Shown here: one piece after another, positions 44,629 to 54,177 of the stretch
How the letters are laid out: each line of letters begins with the position of its first letter
Numbering within the stretch: position 1 is the first letter of the stretch
Assembly: GCA_903838565.1 (NCBI GenBank)
Contig: CAILZB010000060.1
Span: forward strand, 248,001-312,000
Reading direction: 5' to 3'
DNA from: an uncultured beta proteobacterium
Lineage (GTDB): Bacteria > Pseudomonadota > Gammaproteobacteria > Burkholderiales > Burkholderiaceae_C
DNA length: 64,000 nt
Notes under the pieces: model-generated
Seen by the model: the letters and a program-made list of their open reading frames with translations, nothing else
What the model was told of the DNA's origin: nothing
Database searches by the model: none
Program-made: the position numbers and the translations under genes

Positions 44629-45752
44629 AGTACATCGATGAATTCCGCGACGGCGACGTCGCCAGGACGCTGGCAGACAAGATCGCCGCGCTGGTTCAAC
44701 CCGGGCGCAACTACAGCTTCATGGAGTTCTGCGGCGGCCATACGCACGCGATCTCACGCTACGGCCTGAGCGATCTGCTCCCGGCCAACGTCACCATGGT
44801 TCACGGTCCCGGTTGCCCCGTGTGCGTGCTGCCGATCGGGCGCATCGACATGGCGATCCGGCTCGCACAGGATCGCGGCGTGATCCTGTGCACCTACGGC
44901 GACACGCTGCGCGTTCCCGCTTCCGACGGGCTCTCGCTGCTGAAGGCCAAGGCGCGCGGCGGCGACATCCGCATGGTGTATTCGACGCTGGACGCGCTGC
45001 AGATTGCGCGCGACAACCCGCAGCGCGAAGTGGTGTTTTTCGCCATAGGCTTCGAGACCACGACGCCGCCCACGGCACTGGCGGTGCAGCAGGCCCAGCA
45101 GGAGCAACTGAAGAATTTCAGCGTGCTGTCCTGCCATGTGCTCACGCCCGCGGCCATCAGCCATATCCTGGAGTCGCCCGAAGTGCGCCAGTGGGGCACC
45201 GTGCCGATCGACGGCTTCATCGGTCCGGCACACGTGTCCACCGTGATCGGCAGCCGACCGTATGAATTCTTTGCCGAGGAATACCGAAAGCCCGTTGTGA
45301 TCGCGGGCTTCGAGCCGCTGGACGTGATGCAAGCGATCCTGATGCTGGTGCGGCAGGTGAACGAGGGCCGTGCCGTTGTGGAAAACGAGTTCTCGCGCGC
45401 GGTGACGCGCGACGGCAACCTCAAGGCGCAGGACCGCGTGGCCGAGGTGTTCGAACTGCGCAGCGAATTCGAGTGGCGCGGGCTTGGCGTCGTTCCCTAT
45501 TCGGCCCTGAAGCTGCGTGAGAAGTACGCGGCCTTCGACGCTGAACGCCGCTTCGAGATCGACTACAAGAGCGTGCCCGACAACAAGGCCTGCGAGTGCG
45601 GCGCCATTCTGCGCGGCGTGAAGCGGCCGCAGGACTGCAAGATCTTCGGCACGGTCTGCACGCCCGAGAACCCGATAGGTTCGTGCATGGTGAGCAGCGA
45701 AGGCGCGTGCGCGGCGCATTACAGTTACGGTCGCTACAAGGACATGAACTGA
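44625..45752 (+). CDS. hypD: Fe-S scaffold protein HypD
   Basis: HypD holds the iron while CN and CO are attached. The 375-residue protein shows the conserved motifs FMEFCGGHTHAI (with the essential Cys), HGPGCPVCV, FFAIGFETTTPPTA, and the C-terminal [4Fe-4S] cysteines (CECGAILRG, CKIFGTVC, GSCMVSSEGAC). It starts with TTG at 44625, overlapping the hypC stop as TTGA; the resulting MKYIDEFRD is the normal HypD N-terminus. Its stop shares one base with the hypE start. Confidence 0.95.
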   Translation: MKYIDEFRDGDVARTLADKIAALVQPGRNYSFMEFCGGHTHAISRYGLSDLLPANVTMVHGPGCPVCVLPIGRIDMAIRLAQDRGVILCTYGDTLRVPASDGLSLLKAKARGGDIRMVYSTLDALQIARDNPQREVVFFAIGFETTTPPTALAVQQAQQEQLKNFSVLSCHVLTPAAISHILESPEVRQWGTVPIDGFIGPAHVSTVIGSRPYEFFAEEYRKPVVIAGFEPLDVMQAILMLVRQVNEGRAVVENEFSRAVTRDGNLKAQDRVAEVFELRSEFEWRGLGVVPYSALKLREKYAAFDAERRFEIDYKSVPDNKACECGAILRGVKRPQDCKIFGTVCTPENPIGSCMVSSEGACAAHYSYGRYKDMN

Positions 45753-46816
45753 TGGCTGAAGTCAAAAGAGGCTATGTGCGCCCCCTCGATCTGAAACACG
45801 GCCGGGTCGATCTGACGCATGGCTCGGGCGGACGCGCGATGGTGCAGCTCATCTCGGAGCTGTTCGCCAGACATCTTGGCAACGAATACCTGGGACAAGG
45901 CAACGACGGCGCCGTGCTGCCCGCGCCCCTGCTGGACGGCAAGCCGGCGCGCCTCGTGATGTCCACCGACAGCCACGTGGTCTCACCGCTGTTCTTTCCC
46001 GGCGGCGACATCGGTTGCCTGTCGGTGCACGGCACGGTGAACGACGTCGCGGTGATGGGTGCGACGCCGCTGTATCTGGCGGCGGGATTCATCCTGGAAG
46101 AGGGCTTGGCCTTGAGCGACCTGGCACGCATCGTCGAATCGATGGCGCAGGCGGCGCGCGCCGCGGGCGTGCCGGTGGTGACGGGCGACACCAAGGTGGT
46201 GGAGCGCGGCAAGGGCGATGGCGTCTTCATCACCACCACCGCGGTCGGCGTCCTGCCCGAGGGCCTGGAGCTCGGCGGCGCGCTGGCAAGACCGGGCAAC
46301 GTGGTCATCGTCTCGGGTTCCATGGGCGACCACGGTGTGGCCATCATGAGCCAGCGCGAGAACCTGAGCTTCGACGCGCCGATTGTTTCCGACACGGCCG
46401 CGCTCAACGGGCTGATTGCGTCCATGCTCGCCTCGCGCGCCGACATCCGCTGCCTGCGCGACCCGACGCGTGGCGGCCTGGCGGCCACGCTCAACGAAAT
46501 CGCCGGACAGTCGGGTGTCGGCATGATGCTGCAGGAGAAGGCCATTCCCGTGAAACCGGTGGTGGCAGCGGCCTGCGAGCTGCTGGGGCTGGACCCGCTG
46601 AACGTCGCGAACGAGGGCAAGCTGATTGCCATCTGCGCCGCAGCCGATGCACCGCGCCTGCTTGCCGTCATGCGCGCCCATCCGCTAGGGGTGGATGCCG
46701 CGCTCATCGGCGAAGTGATCGCCGACGCGCACCACTTTGTGCAGCTCACCACAGCCTTCGGCGGCCGGCGCATCGTCGACTGGCTGGCCAGTGACCAGTT
46801 GCCGCGCATCTGTTGA
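45752..46816 (+). CDS. hypE: Hydrogenase cyanide-ligand protein HypE
   Basis: HypE dehydrates its own C-terminal thiocarbamate to a thiocyanate and gives CN to the HypCD complex. The 354-residue PurM-like ATPase has LTHGSGGRAMVQLI near the start, STDSHVVSPLFFPGGDIG, and the essential PRIC C-terminus, whose final Cys is the carbamoyl acceptor. It begins on the last base of the hypD stop (TGATG). Confidence 0.95.
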   Translation: MAEVKRGYVRPLDLKHGRVDLTHGSGGRAMVQLISELFARHLGNEYLGQGNDGAVLPAPLLDGKPARLVMSTDSHVVSPLFFPGGDIGCLSVHGTVNDVAVMGATPLYLAAGFILEEGLALSDLARIVESMAQAARAAGVPVVTGDTKVVERGKGDGVFITTTAVGVLPEGLELGGALARPGNVVIVSGSMGDHGVAIMSQRENLSFDAPIVSDTAALNGLIASMLASRADIRCLRDPTRGGLAATLNEIAGQSGVGMMLQEKAIPVKPVVAAACELLGLDPLNVANEGKLIAICAAADAPRLLAVMRAHPLGVDAALIGEVIADAHHFVQLTTAFGGRRIVDWLASDQLPRIC

Positions 46817-46826
46817 AATCGCCCGC

Positions 46827-48539
46827 ATGCGCATCCTGCTGCTCACCCACGCCTTCAACAGCCTGACCCAGCGTCTGGGCGCGGAGCTGTCGCAGCGCGG
46901 TCACGAGATCTCGATCGAGTTCGACATCGCAGACTCGGTCACGGAAGAGGCCGTGGCGCTGTTTCGCCCGCAGCTCATCGTCGCGCCCTATCTGCGCCGC
47001 GCTATCCCTGAGTCGGTGTGGTCGCGCAACGTCTGTCTGATCGTGCACCCCGGCGTGGTGGGCGACCGCGGTCCCTCGGCGCTGGACTGGGCGATCCAGG
47101 AGGGCGTGTCCGAGTGGGGCGTGACCGTGCTGCAGGCCGAAGCCGAAATGGATGCGGGGCCGATCTGGGCGAGCGCGAATTTCCCCATGCCGTTGACGAA
47201 GAAATCCAGCGTCTATCGCAACGAAGTCACGCAAGCCGCGACCGCGGCGGTGCTGCAGGCGGTGCAGCGTTTCGAGTCCGGCGACTTCTTGCCGCAAGCG
47301 CTGGCCACCTTGGCCGATGTGCAGGGACGGCTGCGTGCGCTGATGAAGCAGCCGCAGCGCAGCCTCGATTGGCAGCGCGACGACAGCGCCACCGTGCTGC
47401 GCAAGATCCGCGCGGCCGACGGTTTCCCCGGTGTGGCCGACCGTCTTTTCGATCAGCCGTGTCATCTGTTCGACGCCTGGCCTGAGACCACTTTGCGCGG
47501 TGCGCCTGGCGAGGTGATTGCGCGGCGCGAGACCGCACTGCTGCGGGCCACGGTCGATGGCGCGGTCTGGATCGGCCACGTCAAGCGGCCCGACGGTATC
47601 AAGCTGCCGGCAGCGCTGGCGTTCGCGGCCGAAGCGGCCGCGCTGCCGCAGGCGTCACTGGACGGCTGGTGGCGCAGTGCTGCACCCACCTGGCAGGACA
47701 TCGCCTACGAGGAAGCGGGCGCGGTGGGCTTCCTGCATTTCGAGTTCTACAACGGCGCCATGTCGAGCGCGCAATGTCGTCGATTGCAGGCGGCACTGGC
47801 CTGGGCCAAGCAGCGTCCCGCGCAGGTGCTGGTGCTCATGGGCGGCGGTGATTTCTGGTCCAACGGCATCCACCTGAATGTGATCGAATCTGCGAGCCTG
47901 AGCGGCGCTTCCGCGGCCGACGAATCCTGGCGCAACATCAACGCCATGAACGACCTGACGCTGGAACTGCTCACCACCGAAAACCAAATCACGGTGGCGG
48001 CGCTCGCCGGCAACACCGGCGCGGGTGGCTGCTTTCTGGCGCGCGCTGCCGATCGGGTGTGGGCGCGCGAGGCGGTGATGCTGAACCCGCATTACAAGAA
48101 CATGGGCAACCTGTACGGCTCGGAATACTGGACCTACTCGCTGGCGCGACGCCTGGGCGAGGACGCGGCCAACGCCATCATGCGCGAGCGTCAACCCCTG
48201 ACATCCCGGCACGCGCTGGACATCGGTTTGACAGACGCCTGTGTGGCCGGCGACGTCCGGGCCTTTCACCTTGAAGTGGCGCGCCTTGCGGGCGAGCTTG
48301 CGGACCCAGCCGACTGGACCGCCACCATCGCGGCGAAACGCGAAACCCGAGCCCGCGATGAAGCGGCCAAGCCCCTGGCCGCTTACCGCGCAGAGGAACT
48401 GGCGCAGATGCGCAGAAACTTCTACGGCTTCGATCCGAGCTATCACGTCGCGCGTCATCACTTCGTGCGCAAGTCGCCGGCCTCCTGGACGCCGCGCCAT
48501 CTCGCGCGCCATCGCGAACTGGGATGGGTTACACCATGA
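46827..48539 (+). CDS. hypX: Hydrogenase CO-ligand enzyme HypX/HoxX
   Basis: HypX supplies the CO ligand under aerobic conditions. Its N-terminal domain uses formyl-tetrahydrofolate to formylate CoA, and its C-terminal domain releases CO from formyl-CoA. The 570-residue protein has a formyltransferase-like domain at about 1-265 (LIVHPGVVGDRGPSALDWAI) and an enoyl-CoA hydratase/isomerase-like domain from about 290 (LMGGGDFWSNGIHLN; NTGAGGCFLARAADRVWA; LNPHYKNMGNLYGSEYW). The gene is found mostly in hydrogenase loci of aerobes. The ATG at 46827 is 10 bases after hypE. Confidence 0.93.
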   Translation: MRILLLTHAFNSLTQRLGAELSQRGHEISIEFDIADSVTEEAVALFRPQLIVAPYLRRAIPESVWSRNVCLIVHPGVVGDRGPSALDWAIQEGVSEWGVTVLQAEAEMDAGPIWASANFPMPLTKKSSVYRNEVTQAATAAVLQAVQRFESGDFLPQALATLADVQGRLRALMKQPQRSLDWQRDDSATVLRKIRAADGFPGVADRLFDQPCHLFDAWPETTLRGAPGEVIARRETALLRATVDGAVWIGHVKRPDGIKLPAALAFAAEAAALPQASLDGWWRSAAPTWQDIAYEEAGAVGFLHFEFYNGAMSSAQCRRLQAALAWAKQRPAQVLVLMGGGDFWSNGIHLNVIESASLSGASAADESWRNINAMNDLTLELLTTENQITVAALAGNTGAGGCFLARAADRVWAREAVMLNPHYKNMGNLYGSEYWTYSLARRLGEDAANAIMRERQPLTSRHALDIGLTDACVAGDVRAFHLEVARLAGELADPADWTATIAAKRETRARDEAAKPLAAYRAEELAQMRRNFYGFDPSYHVARHHFVRKSPASWTPRHLARHRELGWVTP

Positions 48540-48598
48540 GCGCCGCGCCGAGCCGCCTCAAGCAAGCGGGCGCCCCCTCGGGGCTGAGTCCCGCGGCT

Positions 48599-48622
48599 CC
48601 CTACCTGCCTTCGCAGGTAGGG
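48599..48622. other. Perfect hairpin in the hypX-hoxA gap
   Basis: CCCTACCTGC (48599-48608) and GCAGGTAGGG (48613-48622) form a 10-bp perfect stem around CTTC, without a T tract. It lies in the 184-base gap between hypX and hoxA (48540-48723). A 67-codon frame crosses the gap but has no coding features, so I treat the gap as non-coding. It may be an mRNA-stability or processing element. Confidence 0.5.
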
Positions 48623-48723
48623 ACGGGACGAAGTGCCGTTGCCTCCGGCTTCGGCCTGTCCAGCGAGTACAAGCGTCATCGGCTGCCACCAATGCCGGGG
48701 AAGAGCCAAGCGTGGGGGCCGAC

Positions 48724-50166
48724 ATGAGCACCAGGCCGCGTTTGTCGGTGCTGGTGGTGGACGACGAGCAGCGCTCTCTGGAGGCGCTGCGGCGCACGCT
48801 GGACGACCACTTCAGCGTCTTCACCGCCGCATCCGCGGACGAAGGGCTGGCGATGATGGAGCGCGAGTTCGTGCAGATCGTGGTCTCCGACCAGCGCATG
48901 CCGGGAAGCTCGGGCGTGGAGTTTTTGCGCGGTGTGCGCGCCCGCTGGCCAGACACGGTACGCCTGATCCTGTCGGGCTATACCGAGGCGCAGGACATCA
49001 TCGCCGGCATCAACGAAGCGGGCATCTGGCAGTACCTGCTCAAGCCCTGGCATCCGGACCAGTTGCTGTTGACGCTGCAAAGCGCGGCCGAACTGTGGCG
49101 CCTGCAGCAGGAGAATCAGCGCCTGACACTGGAGCTGCGCGCCAGCCCGGAGCACCTTGCGCTGCGCGTGGCCAACCTGCGGCTCAAGGCCAAAGCCCAG
49201 GCCGGATTCGACCGCCTCACCCGCGCCCCCGACAGCCCCTTGAACGCCGTGTGCGCGCTGGCCGAGAAGATCGCGCCGCACGACCTGCCGGTGCTGATCA
49301 CCGGCGAGTCGGGCACCGGCAAGGAATTGCTGGCGCGCGCCATCCACTATGCCAGCGCACGCGCCGAACAGCCGTTCGTGGTGGAGAACTGCGGCGCCAT
49401 GCCCGACACCCTGCTCGAGAGCGAGCTCTTCGGCCACAAGCGCGGCGCCTTCACCGGCGCCATCGAGTCCCGCGTCGGTCTGTTTCAGCAAGCCGATGGC
49501 GGCACGCTTTTCCTCGATGAAATCGGCGAGACCTCGGCCGCCTTTCAGGTCAAGCTGCTGCGCGTGCTGCAGGAGGGCGAGGTGCGGCCCGTGGGCAGCC
49601 CGCGCCCGGTGGCGGTGGACGTGCGCATCATCGCGGCCACGAACCGCAATCTGGAGGCCGACGTCGTGAGCGGGCGCTTTCGCGAAGACCTGTATTACCG
49701 CGTCGCCGGCATCACGCTGTATCTGCCGGCGCTGCGCGAGCGGCCGCAGGACATCGCCCCCATCGTCACCGAGATGCTGAGCAAATCGGCGCTCACCGGA
49801 CGCCGGATGTCGGACGCGGCCATGCGCTGTCTGGAAGGCCACGCGTGGCCGGGCAACGTGCGCGAGTTGCAGAACGAGGTTCGGCGTGCGCTCGCGCTGG
49901 GCGACGGGCCGATGCTGGCGGCCGATCTGCTGTCGCCGCGTGTGCGCCAGCCGCCACACACCAGCGCTGCTGCCGGCGACACCGCCTTCGAAGATTCTTC
50001 CCTGCTCAAGCACCAGCTGGAGCGGGTCGAGGCGCAACTCCTGCGCGCCTCAATGGCGCGCCACAAGGGCAACAAGACCCATGTCGCGGACGAACTCGGT
50101 TTGACCCGCGTGGGGCTGCGCATGAAGCTCATGCGCCTGGGTCTGAGCGACGACACGCCGCCCTGA
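48724..50166 (+). CDS. hoxA: Sigma-54-dependent hydrogenase regulator HoxA
   Basis: HoxA is an NtrC-family response regulator that turns on hydrogenase promoters with RpoN. The 480-residue protein has a receiver domain (1-125; D13, D14, phosphoacceptor D56 in SDQRMPG), a central AAA+ domain (about 185-410) with Walker A GESGTGKE, the sigma-54 contact loop GAFTGA and LFLDEIGE (Walker B), and a Fis-type helix-turn-helix at about 445-475 ([20 protein letters not shown]). In R. eutropha the unphosphorylated form is active. It is the last plus-strand gene of the locus and converges with hoxJ, 51 bases away. Confidence 0.94.
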   Translation: MSTRPRLSVLVVDDEQRSLEALRRTLDDHFSVFTAASADEGLAMMEREFVQIVVSDQRMPGSSGVEFLRGVRARWPDTVRLILSGYTEAQDIIAGINEAGIWQYLLKPWHPDQLLLTLQSAAELWRLQQENQRLTLELRASPEHLALRVANLRLKAKAQAGFDRLTRAPDSPLNAVCALAEKIAPHDLPVLITGESGTGKELLARAIHYASARAEQPFVVENCGAMPDTLLESELFGHKRGAFTGAIESRVGLFQQADGGTLFLDEIGETSAAFQVKLLRVLQEGEVRPVGSPRPVAVDVRIIAATNRNLEADVVSGRFREDLYYRVAGITLYLPALRERPQDIAPIVTEMLSKSALTGRRMSDAAMRCLEGHAWPGNVRELQNEVRRALALGDGPMLAADLLSPRVRQPPHTSAAAGDTAFEDSSLLKHQLERVEAQLLRASMARHKGNKTHVADELGLTRVGLRMKLMRLGLSDDTPP

Positions 50167-50217
50167 CACGCGCGCCCGCGCTCCTGCAAGGTTTGGCCAG
50201 CCTCTTGGGCATGACGT

Positions 50218-51567
50218 TCAGCGCTCGAGCAAGGGCAGACTGAGCGTGAACTGCGCCCCCCCCTGCGGCAGGTTCTCCGCGCTGAGGTGGCCGCCATGCT
50301 GCTCGACGATGCCGTAGCTGATGGACAGGCCCAGACCGGTGCCCTTGCCCACGGGCTTGGTCGTGAAGAACGGATCGAAAATGCGCGACAGATGCTCGGG
50401 CGCAATGCCGGGGCCGTTGTCGGCAAAGCACAGGAGGACCCGGCTGTCGTCGCGTTCCAGCGCGATCTGCAACTGCGGTGTTGTCGCGCCGCCTGCGACA
50501 GCGGCATCGTAGGCGTTCTGGATCAGGTTCATCAGCACCTGCAGCAGCTGGCCGGCGTTGCCGCTCACAAAGCAATCCGCCGTGCGCGACCAGCGAATTT
50601 CAAAACCAGGCGCCGTGCCCTTTTTCACCCAATGGCTGGCGCGCTCCACCACGGCGTTGAGTTCCACCGGCGCGACCTCCTCGCGCACCACCGCCGAGAA
50701 GCGCTTCAAGCCGCTCACGATGTCGGCGGTGCGCTGGGCACCTTCGATCGTGCCGTCCATCAGCGAGGGCAGATCCTTCACGATGTGGTCGATGCGCAGC
50801 TCCTCGCGCAGCGCCTTGAGCTCGGGCGGCAGCTCGAGCTGGTGCACCGCTTCCAGGTAGCGGCTCAGACGCCCTCCGTAGCGTTGCAGCACGTGCACGT
50901 TGCCCAGCACGAAGCTGATGGGATTGTTGAGTTCGTGCGCCACACCCGCCACCAGTCGGCCCAGCGAGGCCATCTTTTCCGAATGCAGCAGCTGTTGCTG
51001 CGCCTGCTTGAGTGCCTCGTGCGCCTCCCGCAACTGCCGGTAGGCACGCTTGAGTTCGCCCAGCGGTCGCCCCACCAGCACGCGGCCCACCTGGCGCCCG
51101 GCGCTGTTGCGTCTGGGCGTGCAGTTCAGATCGACCGCGACCACCAGCCCGTCGGCGCCGCGCAGGTTGATCTCCACCACCGCTCCCTCGCGCGAGGACG
51201 AGTGGTACATCGCCAGATGCCAGCGCTTCACGCTCTCGTCGTCGGCCAGCAAGTCCAGCACCGGCGTGCCCTTGAGCGAAGCCTCGCTGCGACCCACGAG
51301 CTCGCACAGCGCCGCATTCGTCTCTTCGATCAGGCCGTCCTGACTGCAGGCGATGAGCACGTCGCTCATCGCCGAGAGCAGGCTGAAGATGAACTGCTGC
51401 GACTGCTCGAGCTGCGCGTTCTTTTCTTCCAGCTCGATCTCGTCGGTGACGAGCTTGGAGTAGACCTCGTCCATCTTCTGGATCACGTCCAGCCACGTGG
51501 CTTCGTCCACGCCTTCGAGGGCGTCGACGCCTATGTGTTGCAACGGTGAAGGGGGTGGAACCGGCAT
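50218..51567 (-). CDS. hoxJ: H2-responsive histidine kinase HoxJ
   Basis: HoxJ receives the H2 signal from the HoxBC sensor and controls HoxA phosphorylation. The 449-residue protein is soluble (no membrane helix). It has a coiled-coil segment ([10 protein letters not shown] near 45-60), a PAS domain (about 60-180) that would carry the contact with HoxBC, and a kinase core. The H box is [12 protein letters not shown], the N box LIQNAYDA, the G1 box DNGPGIAPE, the F box FDPFFTT and the G2 box [11 protein letters not shown]. The ATG at 51567 lies 16 bases after the hoxC stop; a TTG three codons earlier is possible. Confidence 0.92.
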   Translation of the reverse strand: MPVPPPSPLQHIGVDALEGVDEATWLDVIQKMDEVYSKLVTDEIELEEKNAQLEQSQQFIFSLLSAMSDVLIACSQDGLIEETNAALCELVGRSEASLKGTPVLDLLADDESVKRWHLAMYHSSSREGAVVEINLRGADGLVVAVDLNCTPRRNSAGRQVGRVLVGRPLGELKRAYRQLREAHEALKQAQQQLLHSEKMASLGRLVAGVAHELNNPISFVLGNVHVLQRYGGRLSRYLEAVHQLELPPELKALREELRIDHIVKDLPSLMDGTIEGAQRTADIVSGLKRFSAVVREEVAPVELNAVVERASHWVKKGTAPGFEIRWSRTADCFVSGNAGQLLQVLMNLIQNAYDAAVAGGATTPQLQIALERDDSRVLLCFADNGPGIAPEHLSRIFDPFFTTKPVGKGTGLGLSISYGIVEQHGGHLSAENLPQGGAQFTLSLPLLER

Positions 51568-51583
51568 GTTCTGCAATCCGTTT

Positions 51584-53071
51584 TCAATGCACCGTGCAAA
51601 CCATGCACGGATCGAAGGAGCGCACGATGTGCTGCACCGCCACGCTGCTGCCCGGGCCTTCAGCCGTCTCATCCAGCGGCGCGCCGACGAGCGCGGCTTC
51701 GAGCGCGCCCGGCGTGCCGGAGGCGTCGCGCGGCGAGAAGTTCCAGCTCGTGGGCGCGACGATCTGGTAGTGGGCAATGCGTCCGCTTTCGATGCGCAGC
51801 CAATGTCCCAGCGCGCCGCGCGCCGCCTCGGTCAGGCCTATGCCCTGCGCCTGCTCGGGCAGGGCCTGAACCTGGTGAAACGGCTCGCCCGGTTGCAAGG
51901 CGGCAAGCCACTGCTCCATCAACGGCAGGATGCGGGCCAGCTCCACCAGCCGCGCCAACACGCGCGTGTAGACGCTGCCGCCATGCTCGGCGCAAGCGGC
52001 GCGAATCAATGGCTGGCCCGCCACCAACTGACGTGCAATGGCACCGGTCTCGATCACCTTGCCCGCCAGTCGCGGCGCCTTGTTCCAGGTGTAGGCACCG
52101 GCCTTGTCGGGTTCGGGCTGGGTGATGCCTGACATCGGGTGCAGCGCAGCGCGGCCTGCGCCTTCGGACAACCAGGCGTGGCGCATGTCTTCGGTGATCT
52201 GGCCCGTGTCCAGCGCCAGCACTTGCTGCAGCCCGGCATCCCACACGCCGGAGTTCAGTGCGTGGGAACCGTCACCTTGTGCGTAGGCGCCATAGCTGAG
52301 GTAGCGCCCGGGCCCTGGTCCTGAACGCATCAGGTCGGCGTCGGCGGCGATGTCCAGGAACAGCGCGAGGTCGCTGCCCTGCGCCCGCGTCTTCCAGGCC
52401 TCGAGTGCGGCCAGGCTGTCGAGCGCGGCCACCTCTTCCAGTGCGCTGCCGAACAGCGTCTGTTCCAGAAAAGCGCGCATCTCGCGCAGGCGCGCCATCA
52501 AACGGATCTTCTCTGCGGGTTCGATCGCGCGGGACGTGCCGCCGGGCAGCACGGCGCCGGTGTGCGGCCACTTGCCGCCCAGGCTGCCCATCAGCTCCAG
52601 CCAGCGCGCGCGCGCCGCCAGCGCCGCGCGGTTGTGTTCGCCGCTGGTGCTGGCGCCGCCGACCACGGGCGCAAAGCGCCGCTGCGCTTGCGCGTGCCAG
52701 GGGCGAGCGGCATAGACGCTGCGCGTGAAATCCGGCATGAAGAACACGTAGAAATGCGTCAGGTGGTCGGCCAGGTTCTCGCAGGCGAGCATCAGGTTGA
52801 TGGCGTGCTGTCCGTTGAGCGGCAGCACCACGCCCGAGGCATCGGCCAGCGCGCGCGCTGCCGCCACCGACTGCGAAACCGAACAGATGCCGCAGATGCG
52901 CGGCGCGATCGTGAGCGCATCCATGGGGTCGCGCCCGTTCAGCATGCCTTCGAAGCCGCGGTACATGGGCGCATTCACGCGTGCCTCCAGCACCCGGCCC
53001 TCGGCCACCTCCAGCTGGACTTCGAGGTCTCCTTCGACGCGGTTGAAAGGTCCGAGGATCAGGCGTGTCAT
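51584..53071 (-). CDS. hoxC: Regulatory (H2-sensing) hydrogenase large subunit
   Basis: HoxC/HupV carries the NiFe site of a cytoplasmic H2 sensor. The 495-residue protein has L1 RICGIC (C60, C63) and ends exactly at L2 DPCMVCTVH, so it lacks the C-terminal peptide and needs no protease. The gas-channel positions are Ile62 and Phe110 (HFYVFF), the bulky pair known to shield R. eutropha HoxC from O2; the catalytic HybC has Val and Leu there. It begins 2 bases after hoxB and precedes hoxJ, the standard sensor operon order. Confidence 0.94.
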   Translation of the reverse strand: MTRLILGPFNRVEGDLEVQLEVAEGRVLEARVNAPMYRGFEGMLNGRDPMDALTIAPRICGICSVSQSVAAARALADASGVVLPLNGQHAINLMLACENLADHLTHFYVFFMPDFTRSVYAARPWHAQAQRRFAPVVGGASTSGEHNRAALAARARWLELMGSLGGKWPHTGAVLPGGTSRAIEPAEKIRLMARLREMRAFLEQTLFGSALEEVAALDSLAALEAWKTRAQGSDLALFLDIAADADLMRSGPGPGRYLSYGAYAQGDGSHALNSGVWDAGLQQVLALDTGQITEDMRHAWLSEGAGRAALHPMSGITQPEPDKAGAYTWNKAPRLAGKVIETGAIARQLVAGQPLIRAACAEHGGSVYTRVLARLVELARILPLMEQWLAALQPGEPFHQVQALPEQAQGIGLTEAARGALGHWLRIESGRIAHYQIVAPTSWNFSPRDASGTPGALEAALVGAPLDETAEGPGSSVAVQHIVRSFDPCMVCTVH

Positions 53072-53073
53072 GT

Positions 53074-54075
53074 CTACCTCAAGCCGGTCTTGCGCGGCAC
53101 GGGCGGCACGACGATGTGATCGCTGCCGGCGTTCTTCTTCACGCGTTTGGGCGTGGCGCTCTTGGAGAGCGAGGCCAGCGCCACGAACCAGGCTTTGGGC
53201 ATGTCGGTGGGCAGACCGATCGGGATGCCGGCAAGCTTGGGCGTGATGTGAAATGCGTGTCCCGGGTTCTGGAATCCGGGCTCGGTGCAACTGATGCAGG
53301 CAAAGCCGGCGCGCGTGCATGAACCTTCGCCGTTCCACAAACGCGTGTTGCAATCGGCGTGCGCCTGCGTGCCCTTGCAACCCATGTTCTCCATGGTGCA
53401 CCCCAGGTCCGAGGGTTTGGAGGCGCTGGCCTTGTATTCGTAATACTCGTTGCGGGTGCAGCCGTGGTGCACCAACCGATCCGAATAGAAACGGGGCCGA
53501 CCGAGAGGGTCCAGATCTTCTTGTGTGAAGCCACCAGCGGACAGCGCCATGAGCGTGTCCGTGACCCAGCCGGGGTGTGTGGGGCAGCCGGCGATGTTGA
53601 TCACGGGCAGGCCGCCCAGGGCGTGAAATTCTGCACCCAACAGGCCGCCCAGGCGCTCGTCTTCGTACTGCAGGCCGCAGGCCTCGGTGGCATTGTCTCC
53701 CGTTGCCGTGACGCCGCCCCAGGCCGCGCAACTGCCCACGGCCAGCACATGCGTGGCCACGGCGGACAGGCGTCGCACCCAATCGATCATGGGCACTCCC
53801 GTCCCGGCCAGAACATGAAAGCGTCCGCTTCCCTGGGGACCGCGCAGCAGCGCACCTTCAATGCACAGTGCGTCCAGGCGCACGCGGCCCGACAGGCAAT
53901 CCTGCAACAGGCCCGACAAGCCCGGGCCCTCCTCCAGCGAAAGGGCGGGATGCCACAGCAGTTCGACGCCGTTGTTGCGCAGCAGGCCGGAGAAATCCGG
54001 GGCGTCGGCGCACAGCAGCGACATGCTGCAGCCCCCGCAACCACCGGCCTGCAGCCACAACACATTCAAGCTCAT
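53074..54075 (-). CDS. hoxB: Regulatory hydrogenase small subunit
   Basis: HoxB/HupU is the Fe-S subunit of the H2 sensor. The 333-residue protein starts MSLNVLWLQAGGCGGCSM and has no Tat signal or C-terminal membrane helix, so the complex stays in the cytoplasm. Cluster cysteines are seen in GGCGGC, VGSCAAWGG, IAGCPTHPG, HHGCTR, GCTMENMGCKG and CISC. A C-terminal basic tail (KRVKKNAG) is typical of sensor small subunits. AGGGAG precedes the ATG. A 102-base gap separates it from hoxV upstream. Confidence 0.93.
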   Translation of the reverse strand: MSLNVLWLQAGGCGGCSMSLLCADAPDFSGLLRNNGVELLWHPALSLEEGPGLSGLLQDCLSGRVRLDALCIEGALLRGPQGSGRFHVLAGTGVPMIDWVRRLSAVATHVLAVGSCAAWGGVTATGDNATEACGLQYEDERLGGLLGAEFHALGGLPVINIAGCPTHPGWVTDTLMALSAGGFTQEDLDPLGRPRFYSDRLVHHGCTRNEYYEYKASASKPSDLGCTMENMGCKGTQAHADCNTRLWNGEGSCTRAGFACISCTEPGFQNPGHAFHITPKLAGIPIGLPTDMPKAWFVALASLSKSATPKRVKKNAGSDHIVVPPVPRKTGLR

Positions 54076-54177
54076 CGCATCTCCCTTCAGAAACGCCGCA
54101 GCCGCGGCGGCCACGCGCCATGGTAACTGGGATGGCCGCTGAAAACCGCGCCGAGATCTGCCTGCAAGCAAATGACG

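Noticed and set aside
48524..48727. A 67-codon frame spanning the hypX-hoxA gap
   Set aside because: It starts inside hypX, ends inside the hoxA start, contains the perfect hairpin, and shows no coding features.
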